From the NCBI GenBank assembly GCA_001414485.1, contig LLEY01000096.1, forward strand, positions 178,765-242,764: a stretch of DNA of 64,000 bases, in the 5' to 3' direction. Shown in pieces: positions 13,216 to 25,100 of the stretch. Within the stretch, counting starts at the first letter, position 1. Every line of letters begins with the position of its first letter. Source of the DNA: Calycina herbarum (Eukaryota > Ascomycota > Leotiomycetes > Helotiales > Pezizellaceae). The notes beneath the pieces are model-generated. The model ran no database searches. It had not been told where the DNA came from and worked only from the letters and a program-made list of their open reading frames with translations. The translations under genes were made by a program, and so were the position numbers.

Positions 13216-15729
13216 AACGACCAGAGAAGATTAAAAGACTGAAATTTCATGCCGCCTTGGGCCCCAAAGATCATCCATCGGGTTTCTGCATACAATTCAT
13301 CAATTATATCCAGCAAATCTGGGGTTGAAACGCAGCCAAAAGTACAGATTTGAAGACGCGGGGCAAGGCTTCCATTGTGGGGATATATGAGACGAAAAAA
13401 TTGTGTTGTCGTCTTCTTTTTCCGGCATGGCGGGGTTATTATAGCATTATAGGTACTGACAATTTCGAGTATTTTGTAGTGCATGAATGATAATCGGCAC
13501 GGTGTACGAAATATCACTCCACAAAAACAAAAACCATTTTCAACTCTTTAGTCGCTGGCATGGATGGACAGTGTCGAAATGCATCAATGATCGCCAGCGA
13601 ACGAACTGCCTGCGAATTGAACGGATGACGCAACTTTTCTCAACCACCATGCTGAGGCCTCTTAATGGCCTCCACGTTGTTGCTAACAATAGCTGTTCTC
13701 TATGCGCGCTCGCGCTTGCAACGCTCTGTAAGGCAAACAATGCAACTCTGCAGAGGGCTTTTTCGGTCCACTGGCTGCTGGATGATGACTGCAGGCTGTT
13801 CTGGCCATTTTGCGAATCCTCATAGCCGAATCAGGCCTTCGGAAGGCTCGACAGGAACCGAAGCCCCTCCCGATCGGTCTCCAAAAGAAAAGCGGCACGC
13901 AGGTTGCTGTTAACGTCGCTGTAGGCTCGATATATGAATTTTCTCTAGTCTGGAGACAAAACTTCAAACACACTCCCATCCGAATCACACAAGTCCGAAG
14001 ATATAATCATCCAGGACACCACATCAAGAGCTGTTGTCATGTTCTCACTCAACAATTCGATGTTCAAGTGCCGCTTTTCTCATCCACACTCACGTTGGCG
14101 CGCGGAAAAAATACCAGGGCTGCTCGATGCTGACGCTTCGGCTGGAGTGGTTTGTTTCAACCACCAGAACCTCTGCCAATTATAACCCCTCCTCAAGGTT
14201 CTCCCCAGGCTTCGTTTCGAATTGCTCCAATCATCCCGCCTTACTGTCGCTCGTCCTATGTTGCGCACTGTGTGCCTCTCGAGGCGTGGCATTGTCTGTG
14301 TACCTTGCGGGATGGCATCACAATTAGAAAAAAACTCTAAACCTTTGGCAGACGCTAAGTTTAGAGGAGGCAACTTGTTGGAAAGTTGGGAAAAGTTCGC
14401 AAGCTTGTGAACTTCAGATGCAAGAATCACCCGCTAAAGTGCGCCAATTGAGCCCCGAGCGCCCCTATCTGGGTCCCCGTCCAGGGGAAGGAACGATTTT
14501 AGATTGATGACTTGAGGCGATTGGTTTTCGGGGGCTAATCGACGCTAGAACGCGCACTCCGATCGGCGGGCATAACCTTGACAATTTTACATGCAACTCC
14601 CGTTGGCTTTTAGATTGCAAAGTTAGGCACATTGTTGGTCTGGAATTCGTTGGGCAGGAAAAGGAGTAGTATCGCGGAACTGCAGTACACGTCAAGGTGC
14701 GCTGCGGGAATTGGTGCCACCCAACTTCATTCTGAGAATTGTTCCCCCTCAAAACGGTAAGGGATCAATATACTTTCCTCCTTACCCCTTCTCCCTCACT
14801 ACGGAGGAGTATCGTGAATATTCAGCGCAGACGAGGCGTTCCATATCAAGCAAAGATGGTCCCTAGCGAGCTAGACTCAGGTTGAGGCAAGGCAAGTCAC
14901 CAGTGGGCGTTGCCGCTTTTCCTATGGCTCAATCGCCCCCTTGTTTGTCAAGCTCCATTCTTTTCATGGATCCCATCAAATCCTGATCCTTGTCTGCAGG
15001 TCGCCCCTGCAGGTCCTCTTCCTTTACTTCCCTCTTTTCTCCCCCATTCAAAACCTCTCCTTCTTCCCCTTTCACAAAGCACAATAAAGCTTCACCAACT
15101 TCACAACAACATTCAACGCACATCGCCTGGCCGATTAGTTTGCGCAATCTACATTCCTTTGTTTCGACTGGTCGTTCGGAATACACTCTTTATCGACAAC
15201 GTCCTCGCTCTTTCCACCCAACGGTCTCGAACATCCCGAAGACTCCAACAAACGAAATCTTTTTTACTCACAGGACTGCGTCCCCCAACAACTTCCCATT
15301 CCATTGCCAGCTCATCGCTCCACCACTACATATTTCAACCTTCCATATATATTCACATCTAGCTCTTATCACTAGCACACCAGTCACACGCTACAAGATC
15401 ACCCCTCTAGCAAATTACTGCCACGGCAAGTGTAATCGACCTTCGAGGAAATATCATCATCCACCACCATCACAAGGACGCAAGGAGGGTCTCCTTCCTG
15501 AACAGCACTCCTCCGATCCACGACAAGTCAAAAGGTTGAACCTGCAGCTAGCCTGTGACCATCATCCAATAGCGTCCCAAGCTTACCTGCACCTCACCCA
15601 AATAATCTCGTCACATTCGACCCCACCTTCAGTACAAGCTCCACTGTCGTACACCCATACATTTGGCTAAAAAGGAAAATCTCACCCACCTTCTCCAGGA
15701 AATCCGGATAACCATTCCATTCAGCAAAA
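13216..15729. other. Long gene-poor interval and 5' leader
   Basis: No coding sequence is supported in the first 1.6 kb. From about 14900 to 15729 the plus strand is strongly pyrimidine-rich (C/T runs, few G), as in long fungal 5' leaders, and runs directly into the ATG at 15730. Several open frames cross this leader but lack convincing starts or domains. Confidence 0.45.
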
Positions 15730-16494
15730 ATGTCACTCGCACGAGCTTTCACGACGAAGAGGAGTAGGGCTGCCTCAGATATTTCCGCACCAATGCCATC
15801 GAGAAGTTTGACAACGAAGAAATCTTTGGGTCCCAACAACATTAGAAATAAGATCTCTGCTCCCATCGAATTGATTTCGACTACAAATATGCTGTCTTAC
15901 AACGCGCCCGATCTTTTCCCAAAGACACCTTCGTCTTCTACTTCGAGATCATCAAATTCGGATGATGATTCTGACCGATCCGTTGCCTCGAACCCATTTT
16001 CGCCTACGAATTCAACAGACAATTCCTCTATCGGTTCCTCATCACCAACCTCACCCGACCCAAATCACCTCTCTTGTTACTTTGGCCAGCTCCCACCGAA
16101 AGAGTCTACTGAAGACGCACCTATCATTCCCAAGCGAGCTATCTCACATACCAAGAAGAATGCCGAAATTCTAGCTCGCAAGCGGTCTGTATCACGGATA
16201 TCACCAAAGAACAGCATCTCGACCGTCAGATCATCAATCAATATGTTCTCTTCCGCTACCGTGGATGGTCCTGATCATCCATTTGGTAACGAGCTTGCCA
16301 AAGTCACCGAGATCGCTGAAGACTATGGTATCACTCGGGAGAGAATGACCGTGGTAGATGAGGAAGAGCAAGAGCTTGTATCAAGAGGATTGTTCAAGTT
16401 CCGGGCGGAGGATTACATGAGCGAGATTCAAGGACTCTTCACAGGCGCATTTGGCGAAGTGAAGAAGCCAGCCATGTCGGCGATGTGGATATAG
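15730..16494 (+). CDS. Conserved-looking fungal protein of unknown function, 254 aa
   Basis: A single-exon frame from the ATG at 15730, preceded by an A-rich context (GCAAAAATG) and a long pyrimidine-rich leader. Residues 60-125 are Ser/Asp/Pro-rich and probably disordered. Basic clusters (TKKNAEILARKRSVSR) lie near 140-155. The C-terminal third is ordered-looking and acidic, with GITRERMTVVDEEEQELV and a short hydrophobic end. There is no signal peptide, no membrane segment and no motif I recognise. Codon use and length support a real gene. The basic patches would allow nuclear localisation, but that is only an inference. Confidence 0.7.
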   Translation: MSLARAFTTKRSRAASDISAPMPSRSLTTKKSLGPNNIRNKISAPIELISTTNMLSYNAPDLFPKTPSSSTSRSSNSDDDSDRSVASNPFSPTNSTDNSSIGSSSPTSPDPNHLSCYFGQLPPKESTEDAPIIPKRAISHTKKNAEILARKRSVSRISPKNSISTVRSSINMFSSATVDGPDHPFGNELAKVTEIAEDYGITRERMTVVDEEEQELVSRGLFKFRAEDYMSEIQGLFTGAFGEVKKPAMSAMWI

Positions 16495-18726
16495 AACTTG
16501 GTCTTCGATGTTTTCTCCTTTCTTTACGCATAATACCCACCGATTTCGGACCTTCAGTGTATATATTTTACGGCCACTTGGGTCACATTCTTACACTCTT
16601 TCACGATTACTTTTAAAAATACCATTTGGTTGGACACGGTCTCTGGAAAAGGGAAAGGGGAGTTCGTTTTTGGAAATTGGGCGACAATTTGAAGTTGTCT
16701 ATGGGTGTGGCTTGATTGTCGAGTTTCAGTAATCGTCTACATTGTCTTTATGACTATCTACGCTCTTTACGATGCATTTCAGGGTGGTTTTGCAGCTAGT
16801 CTGCGATATCACACCACTTACATACTGCCTGTAAACAGACTAAATCTAAAATTAAACAAACACATCATTCTACATTCTCTCTGTCCCTTGTTCCAACATG
16901 CAACTATGGCTAATACCTCGTCTTACACTGATATCACTAGCAAAACTTGATGTCTTGTTCGAAGTTAAATCTCTGTCATAATGCGGAGAATATAAGATGC
17001 AATGCACAGATCTACGTTCCAGATTTGTGAATCTTGAGGTACAGATAACATCGGCAAGGGATTGCTTGCGACGATTGGAACGTTCCCGGATCTACAAAAG
17101 CTTCGATCTTTGGGTTAGGATGGCACTTGAATATCTCAAACTCCCTCTGTCTGATGCTCAGCGGCGCTCGGCTGGGGAAAGCTTTAACCCCGGGGAACAG
17201 TTGACTGGGTACCAGAAAAGCGGCACTCAATTCTCCGTGGAGGAATTAAATGTTTTTGTCAGTGATTTTCGTTTTGATTGTCTTTGAGTTATTGCATGAT
17301 TATTGATTTCTGATGAGGAATTTGACATTCTCCATCTTCTCCTATTTCGGCAGGTAGCTCCGATCTGAGGCCGGTTCATGGATCACGTGCTGAAGATAAA
17401 AAGGCGCTTAGCTATATTTAGCTTTAGCGTAGTTTTTAGCGGGGCTATTTGTGATTCTTTTTTCCGCGATTGAAAACGAGCACTGTGAACTTTGTTTGAA
17501 GAAATTTCCGACCACAAACAGCCTCAACAACGAGTATACGAGCTTCAAACACAATTAACCTCACCTGTAAGCTTCCGTCTTCCGTTCTCGTTCTCCCCGT
17601 CCTCCGCACGCCTGGGAATTGAAACACAACACCAAACCTCTCGAAATGATGAGATCCCATAAACCCCAAATATATCTTTAGGAAGAGCCGTCTTAGGCTG
17701 ACGCTTCACGCTTTCTGCGCGGGCTTTGTGTCGGCATCGTCATATGCGGCAGGTCTTTTCGCGCTGTGGAGCGTTGGCGGTGCTTAGAATCTGGGTTTCT
17801 GAAATGAGAATTCTGTTGTGTTTCTTTTGCTGGCGGGGCTCCTTTTGGCATTGGAATATGATTGCTAATTCTTTGCAAGGTTTTAGGATGTGTTTTGTCA
17901 GACGATATCTCGCGGGTTGTTACTTTGTTGCACGCTGACGAGATCGAATTATATGAGAAGAGGCACTTGAAACCTTTATCTCGACTGATATTGTCATGGG
18001 ATTTATGGCGCAAATCGTTGTCGAAAACACAAGATACACGAGGCATCCTACCACGATCGGCATTTGGAACCCCACGACGTCTAGCTTATAGTGTTGTGAG
18101 TTTATATTTCAGCGGAGGCGGTTACGATATTTCAAAACACTCCGACCCGTTCCGAGCGTTTTAAACCCCGATGTTGAACAATCCGGACTGTAAGCTTATA
18201 TCTTACTTGATATAACCCCACGACGATTTTGTTTAGTGGGTTGCTTTGCCATGGATGGTCCTAGGAAGCCGGTTGTCTTTTAATATATTGAAAACTTTTG
18301 TTTTCAACTCCACAGAGTTTTGCTAGTGCAATATCTGTAATGCTAAGGAGAGGGATTGTACGTTGAAGAAATCGAGAGGCAATGTCTCATGATTTGATTC
18401 ATTTATCTCAGTTCTTTACTATAGTGTATAGTTTCGTCGATCAATGCTACTCTTCTTCTGACTTTATGATGACCCCAACTTTTTGAAAGAAACCTACGTT
18501 TGAAGAAACATTTATAAACATGGTTGAAAGGCTCTACATTATACTTTTTCTCCGCAGTGATAACATAAAAACAATATAATTTACTGAAACGAAAAATTAA
18601 TTGACATGCCAAAGTGTTGCGTGAGCTGAATGAGAAAGGCTGAACCTCGGAAAGCCTCGCTGAGAAACCTCAGCCTTGGGATAGATAACCTCTATCAACG
18701 TCAACATTAAACAACAACATTCCATC
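16495..18726. other. Gene-poor interval
   Basis: No gene is supported. The short ATG frame at 16997-17287 (96 aa) and the frames at 17862-18164 show no recognisable domain, signal peptide or splice continuity. The first 300 bp are likely the 3' UTR of the preceding gene. The last 120 bp are the leader of the gene at 18727. Confidence 0.4.
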
Positions 18727-19918
18727 ATGTCACGAACTCCAGCTCCAGAACTGCCTACCCCCGAACCAGCTGTTCTCTTCCGTCCTTCCAAAAAGCGCAA
18801 AATCTATCGCCAACGCGCTGCCTCCCCCTCTCCCGATGCCCCTCCCTCAATCGCAAGCCCAGTTGCCCCCGCGCCCCAGAGCCTCGATGAACTCATCAGC
18901 AGCACAGCACAAGATGTTGATACAGGAGCCGCAGAACTAGATATAGGAGAAATACTGAGGATGCGGAAGATACAACGTAGAGGAAAAGGTGGTGTTGAAT
19001 TCCGAGCCGGGAACGCAAACGCCAGTTCAACGAAAGAAACTCAAGAGTTGGTTATCCGAGAGGAACATGTCGAAGGAGGGTTAGAAGAACCTGGTGGAAG
19101 TGGAGTAGTACGGAAATTCGCAGCACAAACTGGGACTGTGGGTGATGTTAATAAACATATGTGAGTGCCCTCATCAAGAAAGTGATGGAAGGGGAAGATG
19201 AATAGTGACTAACGAGGGAAGGATGGCATATATAGATTCTGAGATTGCTAAACGTCGTATGGGCGAGTTGAACATTTCAAACCCTACCATCAACGAGGAA
19301 GCTGAAGATACGAGACCTACTTCTGCTGGGAAGGGAATTGCAGAGGTTAATCGACAACCTGCTGCACTGGGGAAACTTCATGAGATTGATCTAGGGGATG
19401 AGGCGAGGGATAAGAATGTTGCTAGGACGGATATGGCTACAAGACGATTAAATGGCGAGGAAGTTATTGAGGAAAGTGCGCAGAAAAAACCCACCAAGGT
19501 GCGGTTAGGGAGGGATGGAAAGCCATGGCGAGGCAGGAAAAGACGGGGAAGTGATGATATTCGTCGAGATCAACTGGTTGATGAGATTCTGAGGGAAAAT
19601 AAACGTATGTTGCTCCCTCCTTGCTTGACTTTTAGTTTAGACTAACAAAAAATAGTCGAAATTTACGACTCGCCCTCAGAAAATGAGGCTACTCCTGGTG
19701 ACGATCAGGCTGCTGATGATCGTATTGCTGAGGCTTTCAGGAAGGAATTCATGGATTCCGTGGCCGCCAGGCAGAGAAAGCAGAAGGTGGGACCTCCTGC
19801 TCCAACCAGAACTGCTGGAGGCAAGAAAGAAGAGGTTTTGCAAGGACCGAAATTGGGTGGTAGTAGGAGTGCGAGAGCGGCGATGAGGGAGACGATGTTG
19901 AAAGCTGCTAAGAAGTAG
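18727..19918 (+). CDS. tls1: Tls1/C9orf78-like splicing factor (Hep59 family)
   Basis: Three exons (18727-19160, 19222-19604, 19656-19918) splice in phase to 359 aa. The Hep59 signature is FAAQTGTVGDVNKHM joined across intron 1 to MAYIDSEIAKRR. The N-terminus has FRPSKKRKIYRQR and LDELISSTAQD. The C-terminus carries a spliceosome-binding type of tail, basic and Ala-rich, ending KAAKK. In fission yeast Tls1 associates with Brr2 and supports splicing of telomere-related transcripts; the human homologue C9orf78 binds BRR2. The unusual acceptor GAAG at 19221 is accepted because it rebuilds the conserved HMMAYIDSE segment exactly. Confidence 0.88.
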
Positions 19919-22170
19919 TATCTTCCAACGATATGAGATTCTTGAGGTTTTTCGGGCATTGTTTATTATTACTTGCGACTTGGGGAAGCTTGGCAAGTTT
20001 GTCAATACTGGAGGTGTACGTATATCATGAAGTATGAATTCTTGTGGTGCGTTTTTAACTCATTTGCTGTATTTTCAAGCTTGGTAGTTCTGAGCCGCCC
20101 AAACCCAATTTTCAAGTCTGTTTTATTTATCCTCAGACATGTGTTTTTTGAGGATACTTATTCTATTGCTAAATAACTTAAAAGGCTCGGCGTATCAATT
20201 GGGCTTCAAGTAGGTGACAGCGGTCGGTGGTGTTGTAGAATTGAGGATTCTCAGTTTGCTGCAGATAGAACTATATATTCCTGCGATCATAAACTAAGAT
20301 GCTCGTTTTTGCGCTTGTCAAATTGATCTTGCCACTTTCTATTTATTACCATGCCTGTGGTTTGAATTTCTTCCTTTACCTAGCCTGGCCTGTTTCAGGT
20401 CCCTTCCTTTAGAATGATTCCACCACTTAGTTGGCGGCGGTTAAAAGGATGTCGGAAGTTCGGGGACCTACTGTGCCTCAGCCTTAAATATTGTTGCAGT
20501 AAATCTTTCCTCGGGCCAAATGAGCCTCATTCATTGGTGAGAATAGCATCTTATTCCAAGTTTTTGAGCTTTTCGGTCAACTTTAAAGTGGCTGTTTGCA
20601 ACACTGTTGCCTGATTTCCTGCCCCACCAGCTGGGCTCAGTAATGATCTTACCACGTTATCTGCAGGTCAGCAATTAGGCCCAGAAATGAAGGTTATTTG
20701 ATCCAGTCAGGTCACACCAAAAGGCTGGGAGACTATGTTGGCGCTTGTCGGGCTTTCGAAAGCAAAAGGCTGTTAAGAACTTGCTCGAGGTGTTTTATGT
20801 GTGTAGATTACATAGAGTCGCAACATATTTCGCTGTTCTTCTACAATCGTCGTCCTTTACTTTTCTCGTTCTTGTTATTATGCATCTCGACAAAAGGGTA
20901 ATTTGATGGGTACTACGAGTGGACATGTCGAGTGGGCTGTGAGGGAGATAGAGCGATCTTTTGATCAGGTAGCCCAGATGGAGAAATCTGAAGAAGTAAT
21001 TGGAAGTATGAGGTATATTGAACCCCTCTCGGGAAAGTTTTGGTGGATTGAGTGCATGATCAGAAAACGCTGACATATCTCATACCATATAGCATATTAC
21101 ATTCAGACCAATCAAGTAGTTTCAAAACTTCTACAGAAGTTCTAAGATTCGCGTCTCTAAAATATATCAGTCCCTTCATACCGAGGGCTGGTCCAAATGG
21201 ATCTACAGTCAGTTGCGAGTTAAGCTTGAATTTGCCCACTTTTTTATAATCCAAGCGTTTTGTGTACCGTAATCGTGCCCAGGAGGCCCTATAGAAATAT
21301 TAGCTAAATAACCACTTATTGCCTTGTTCTTAATACCTTTGATACTCCAATATGCCTAGGAATATACGCTCATAAGGCCCTGGGCCAGAGATACCCAAAT
21401 CACCCCCCAAAGTCAAAAAAGCCACCAAAAAAGCCTGTCCTAAGATTGTCGGCAAAGATTCTATATCTAAAGGGTCAAAAACTTCGGCTTTAATACACAG
21501 TATATAGTACGGCTTCGTTCTTATCTTCAGCTTTAGCTTCTAGACTAATACTTCGTAGAGCAATTATAGTTAATTTGTTATCTCTTTAACGAAGTTGTTT
21601 ACTACGTACAATTGCACCACAGTAGCGACACTTGTATATTCTTCAAGCCGCTAGCTTTGTGGTAAATATAACATCTGATATTTCGACTAGAAGTGCTACT
21701 GTAATCAAGAGAGATACGCGGTTACCTTAACCTAAACAAACGGCTAGCTATTGTCTGTTCTAATTTCTAGCTACGAAGCCCGACATAGCTCGTACTCGAA
21801 TGTAAAAACCCGCAGAAGGTTTAAGTCATCTGGTATACTAATCCACTATTAATTAATTGGATATAGGAGATCGCTCCCTTAAAATAAGGTTGAAATTGCA
21901 GGAGCAGTATTTAAAGCTATGTAGAGGCAAATTATATATACTTATTCTCAGCTAGCCTTGTTCCGATTTCTAAGTAAAAAGTTAGAGATTCAACTAATTA
22001 ACAAAGTTAGACTTGTTACTAATAATATCCGCTTATATCGGCTAATACTACGTATAAATAAAAGTATAGAGAGGGAAATATTACACTTTTTAAGTACGCT
22101 CTATAGGATCTAGGCAAAATAATATATTTTACTTTAGCAATTGAATTACTATTATATGTATTAAATAAAA
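19919..22170. other. Gene-free boundary region turning AT-rich
   Basis: The region from 19919 to about 21200 has ordinary composition but no supported gene. From about 21260 to 22170 the sequence is AT-rich, full of TA steps and devoid of open frames, which suggests an old repeat altered by RIP. A truncated MITE end sits at 21206-21262. This marks the left edge of the accessory island. Confidence 0.5.
21206..21262 (+). repeat. Truncated MITE terminus (copy of the 37379 element)
   Basis: This 57-bp stretch begins CAGTCAGTTGCGAGTTAAGC after a TA dinucleotide and continues through the sequence matching the terminal inverted repeat of the 521-bp element at 37379-37899. Similarity stops after the ATAATCCAAGC block; no second end is found nearby. 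It is therefore a solo end or a deletion remnant. Confidence 0.75.
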
Positions 22171-25100
22171 CTAGGAATTGATATCGCGATTACTATTATC
22201 GCGAATTGTATCTAAAGTATTAATAATACCTTTATACCTATCGCTCGAGTGTCCTAAAACCGCTTTAACACCAGAGAGAGCCTGGTTATATAACTCTTCT
22301 GCTTTTTTCGCTCTACCTATCTGTTGAAAGATGTTGGCCAGGTTCTCAGCTGTGTTTAGTGCGGGTATATATATCTTTACTCTTTCTTTACCAAGTGCCT
22401 TTGCGTAGCCCGCCAGCGCTCGCAAGTACATTTTCTCCGCCTCGTCAAGCCGTCCTAGGGAAGCGTAGAGCAAGCCTAAGTTGTTGACCGTGTCGAGCGT
22501 TGATGTATGCTCGAGTCCCCATGCCTTCTCTTTGCCCGCCAGCGCTCGCAAGTACATCTTCTCCGCCTCGTTAAGCCGTCCCAGGGAAGTGTAGAGCAAG
22601 CCCAAGTTGTTGACCGTGTCGAGTGTTGATGTATGCTCGGGTCCCCATGCCTTCTCACAGCCTTGTAGCGCCCGAAAGTACATCGTCTCTGCCTCGGCTA
22701 GCTTGCCTTGGTCGGCGTAGAGACGGCCTAGGTTATTGACCGTTAAGAGTGTCGACGTGTGGTTCGGTCCAAGTGCCTCTTCGTAGCTTTGTAGCGCCCG
22801 AACATACATCGCTTCTGCCTCAGCCAGCTTGTCCTGATCCCTGAAGAGGGCGCCCAAACTATGCAAAGCCCATTCTATTCCTTGAATTTCTATCTTACCA
22901 TCTATCACCCAGTGCATATGTTTCAACGCGTGTTTGAGAAGCCGCCGCTGCATGAGCCACCAATTCACTCCATCATTGCTGGGAATTTCCGAAGCCACAC
23001 ATATCAAGGCTAGTCTTGCCATATCTTGATCCCACTCCTCATTCAGCACAAAGGAAGCCCATGAGTATACGGGGCTAGGTATGCTATAGCCCACAGAGCT
23101 GAATTGCTCAGTACCAGACGACTCTGAATCGATCAGTCCATATCTGCATAGCACTTTGATAGCAGCGTTAAAGTTCAGCTCGCTCTTACCAAGCGTCTGC
23201 AAATATTCATCATCTGCGGAGCTCCCGTGTCGGAGAAGTTCGAACCAAATGTCCCGCCTATGAAAATATGCCCACAGCTTCAACAATCTAGGTGCTGGGG
23301 CATTTTCCTGTTCGATCCGATGAAGAGATAGTTGCCATGTCGTGTGTAGCGAGCGATTTTCATACGATCCTAATTCAGGGCTCGTCTTCTGGAGTTTTAG
23401 CCACGACACCTTATAAAGGCGAAGATAGTCCGAGAAACTCATCGTCATATGTTCTAGATATGCACCAGCTGTGGCGAGCGCAAGAGGGAGGCCGTCCAGT
23501 TCCCTGACAAGCGCTATAGCATCGGGATCTATCTTGTTAGTGACTTTGAAGCTGAACGGGCACATAGCGGAAGACGCACCATTCTGAATATCATTCCGCC
23601 CAGACGTGTTCGACAGAATTTCAAGACCTTCCCTAATATCCGGCAATTTCTGAACATGAATTCGATTACCCTGCTTGACTTGCGACGACCGTGTCGTGAT
23701 GATAATCGAGCCGTGATCAGACCGAGGGAGGAATTGACGTATGTCGACTGCCGAGTTGTCGGGATTGCCAGGTGTCTTAGGATTGTCGAAGTTGTCGTAG
23801 ATCATTAGCCACCTTACGTTCTGCGGGGAGTCAAGCCAGCCCTTGACTACGCTGACTACTTGATCGAGGTCTTTATCTTGGTCTACGCTAGATAGCATAC
23901 TAGTGGAAGGATGATGTCTCAGCACCTGCTGAGCGACGTCCCGAAAGCTTAGCTTGAGAGAATTCTCGTCATTCGCGTTCAACCAGAAGATCGCGGTATA
24001 CTTCTCCTTGTGCCGTCTAGCATATGTGATTGCTAGCTGAGTCTTTCCTATACCCCCAAGACCATGCAGGATGACACAGGACCGACTACTATGATCTTGA
24101 AGCAGCTCGTGCATTTTCGACAGCTCCTTCTCTCTAGCAACAAACTGTACAGCTTCAGGAAATGACGCGAGATTGAGCCCAACGGCAAATTGTTCGAAAT
24201 CGACCCCTGCACTAGTTAGTTTCGTTGCTTTAGTTAGCACATCTATATAAATAACTTACCCTTGTACAGCCTATGGATCTCTTCCTCTAGTCGCCTAAAT
24301 GCCTGATCCTTTCTCTCGCCGTAATTTGGCATTATAGACACATCGAAGATCCCGATTAAGCAGTACGCTTCATCCTCTTCAATCGTAGTATTGCGGCCTT
24401 TTGCCCAGGATCTACGCTCTTTGATGCTGAAATTCGATAATGCATCGCCTCGGAGAGCATTCTTCGCGATACCCGTAATCTCATATATTATAGACTCAAG
24501 CGATAGTTTATTCCCAAGTCGCTCACCTTCTAAGCTGAAGAAATCAACCAGCCTTGGTGCGATGAGCTCTTGAAGCATCCAGCCTCGAGCGAACCATCGA
24601 CTCTTCTTGAAGGCCTTTTCCCATACCCTCGAACTATCCGCTTCAGTGTCGGATTTGGAGACATCTGAAAGGTAGACATAGCAGCGCGCAGCGTTCTGAT
24701 ACCACCGAAACATAGAATTGATCGCCACGCCCAACTCGACCGCATTCTTCTTATCGATGCAGCAGGCGTCTACCCAGAAGTATTGCAGTCCATCAGCGGT
24801 AGCCTGCTTCGCGCAGAACTCTATCTTCTTCCACCCAGCCTTGCTCACAACCTTAGTCATGTCCGCGCCAGCTTTCATGTCCTGAAAGATGACCTCCTCC
24901 TTTCCCCAGGTGTGAGAGAGGATTGCGTAGGGAGGGACAACGCCGCTGGTAAGTTCGCGAAAGACAATCTCGCCGTTGGGCTTGCGCTCAAGCAGGCGCA
25001 TCCAAACGGGCTGAGATACACTGGCCTCCTCCTCGCGAAGAATGTGGTAATGGTCAACATCGCTAAGGGATGTTTCATCGCTAATTGATTGGGGCGGACT

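Noticed and set aside
13487..14460. Several 60-115 codon frames on both strands
   Set aside because: No splice continuity, no domain and mutual overlap; treated as chance frames.
14990..15670. 226-codon open frame in the leader before the 254-aa gene
   Set aside because: It lacks an ATG at its start, is composed of Ser/Pro/His-rich translation of a pyrimidine-rich leader and shows no domain.
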